A stretch of 64,000 nucleotides of DNA from Brienomyrus brachyistius (lineage: Eukaryota; Chordata; Actinopteri; Osteoglossiformes; Mormyridae). Below, in pieces: positions 62,560 through 64,000 of the stretch (the stretch's first letter is position 1; each line of letters starts with the position of its first letter). The stretch lies in contig NC_064535.1 in assembly GCF_023856365.1 (NCBI RefSeq), positions 11,118,363 through 11,182,362 on the forward strand. The letters run 5' to 3'. The notes below the pieces were generated by a model that saw nothing but the letters and a program-made list of their open reading frames with translations, did not search any database and was not told the DNA's origin. Made by a program: the position numbers and the translations under genes.

Positions 62560-63500
62560 GGTTAAGGCTACAGTGATTTATTTAATGCTAACCATCACAA
62601 TTACTTTAAGGGCTTTTCAAAAACCAGGAAGAAACGGAGCAAAAAAATAATCAAATAACACAATTACTGCTGGATTTCATTCGAGAGTTAAGTGCATTTT
62701 TATTGTCCAACTTTTTTTTTCCTTATTCCCTCCATTTTTCCTCTTCTTTAGCAAGCATTCCCTCCCTGCCAGTTTTCATCTAATATTGCAGTAATTGAGT
62801 TTGCTGCAACAAATCAAATTTCTTCAATTGGGTTATCCTCTTCTGAAATTGGAGAGCAATCCTGGCAGTCAGGGGCCGGGAGTTAATCTGCTTTTGTTAA
62901 GCCCCCGGTGGCAGTGACTGCAACAGGATTGCACCAGTTAAAACATTCTGCTGTCACCGTGGACATGGTGTAATTTCTCCCCGATCCCTTGTGCAAATAA
63001 TGACATTTGAATCGAGCATTAACAGGCTTAATTACTTTAAAATTGTCATTTTAATTTACACTGATATAGTATTGATCATACAAGCAGAGATGAAGCTGCT
63101 CAGTGGAGCGGATGATGTGGAATTAAGCAGTAAAGGGTCCTCTTGGGGCCGGAGCTCGTCCTGCTTCAGCCAGAAGAGGAATGATATTTCTCTGTAATGA
63201 ACTGGCAGCATGCAGAGACATGAATCTTTGGCCTGCTGGAAAAGAAGAGAAATAATGGGGTTTGGGAAACCGTCGCTGGATATTCATTCACTGCCATGCA
63301 CCAATTCTCCTGTGATTCATCTGGCCCACCGCAGCGTATTTACCCGGCAGATTCGGCTTCTCTGACCTTTTCCGGCTAAGTGTATATATATCCACGTCCG
63401 GTGGGAGTGCCCCGGGCAGGTGGCATGTGGGCAAGGGGAAGATAGCTATTTTCTTTATGAGCCAAATTTCACTTGAGGGAGCCATCAGCCGGTAATCCAA
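62560..63500. promoter_or_regulatory. Candidate conserved non-coding element G (0.9 kb)
   Basis: The longest complex block. It includes GAGTTAATCTGCTTTTGTTA (homeodomain and SOX-like), a POU-like GTGCAAATAATGACATTTGA (TGCAAAT at 62992-62998) and TAATTA at 63029-63034 in CAGGCTTAATTACTTTAAAA. Open frames of about 70 codons occur on both strands but no protein family is recognised. Confidence 0.36.
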
Positions 63501-64000
63501 ACATCCCCAACAGCAAATGTGTCTGTCTGTGATTTCCCTTCCTCTTCATTGATGAATTCAAGAAGAAAGATACTTCAGCTGAGATATATATATATCTTTT
63601 ACAACGCAACAGTGCGATTTAGCAGTACTAAATTCGAATGAAAAACTTTACTGCTGCCACTTTCTCATATTAAAAATAAACAAACGGTACAGACAAACAA
63701 GGTGCCCACATATTCCCCCTCCTGCAACTCTGTCATGGCTTCAGCCCGAGCAGTAAGTTATCAGTGAAAGGCAGTTTCTAACTAATGGACTTTGCATATA
63801 AATCAATGGGTGTCAGAACATTCCACTTGAAAACGTTTTTATTTGATCTGTGGGTTGAGTATTCTTTATGTTTGATGGCCTGGAACGGCAGTACAGAGGA
63901 ACAGTACACACTTGTTGGTTTCTGGTATGAGTAGGATGATAAATGTCACGCGTGTACCCTGCTTGCGCTGTGCGTTTAGTGCGCCATTGTTTGTTTACGC

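Larger units (their letters stand above)
53389..64000 (+). other. inpp5a: inpp5a intron 4, incomplete (>10.6 kb)
   Basis: Begins GTAAGC and does not end within the window. Up to about 55.2 kb it is AT-rich and nondescript. From 55.25 kb it carries alternating repeats and complex candidate regulatory blocks. 59640-60500, 61120-62280 and 63500-64000 show nothing specific. Confidence 0.88.

Noticed and set aside
53389..64000. inpp5a exon 5
   Set aside because: Searched by eye for a continuation of the HFT-ALGSFYF-type segment behind a splice acceptor. None found, so it is taken to lie beyond the window.

Overview
The window is nuclear DNA from a bony fish, almost certainly a teleost. The evidence is one vertebrate multi-exon gene with GT-AG introns of up to 32 kb, several tRNA-headed fish SINE families, Tc1/mariner and hAT-type DNA transposon remnants, and long CA, TATG, AAT and GATG microsatellites. 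The species cannot be named from the sequence.

The only protein-coding gene I can support is the 5' part of inpp5a (type I inositol polyphosphate-5-phosphatase, about 40 kDa) on the + strand. Four coding exons (11706-11780, 44014-44055, 52448-52548, 53301-53388) join in frame into the first 102 residues, with consensus splice sites throughout. The remaining exons lie beyond position 64000. A CpG-rich block at about 11270-11830 with a perfect cAMP-response element and five short upstream ORFs is the probable promoter and 5' leader.

Layout: 1-11269 is intergenic, with no gene seen but many SINE copies, several showing good target-site duplications (TSDs). 11270-11780 holds the promoter and exon 1. 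Intron 1 (32.2 kb) carries a Z-DNA-like tract, a 28-bp minisatellite next to a 32-bp inverted repeat, two Tc1-like remnants, a foldback MITE, two intact tRNA-type SINEs, a 1.1 kb TATG/CA compound microsatellite with a strand-switched core, and a 64-bp CA tract. Intron 2 (8.4 kb) holds a hAT-like MITE and a 363-bp foldback MITE with an exact 8-bp TSD. Intron 3 is 752 bp. Intron 4 (more than 10.6 kb) changes character: repeats thin out and blocks of complex sequence rich in homeodomain, SOX and POU-like sites appear. These look like conserved non-coding regulatory elements.

The two observations most worth following are a 297-bp TA-flanked DNA transposon in intron 4 (56569-56865) that closely resembles, from memory, a mammalian Tigger/pogo-type MITE, and the candidate regulatory cluster in intron 4, which could serve the neighbouring nkx6-2 gene expected downstream from vertebrate synteny. 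No viral, bacterial-type, CRISPR or toxin loci were recognised.
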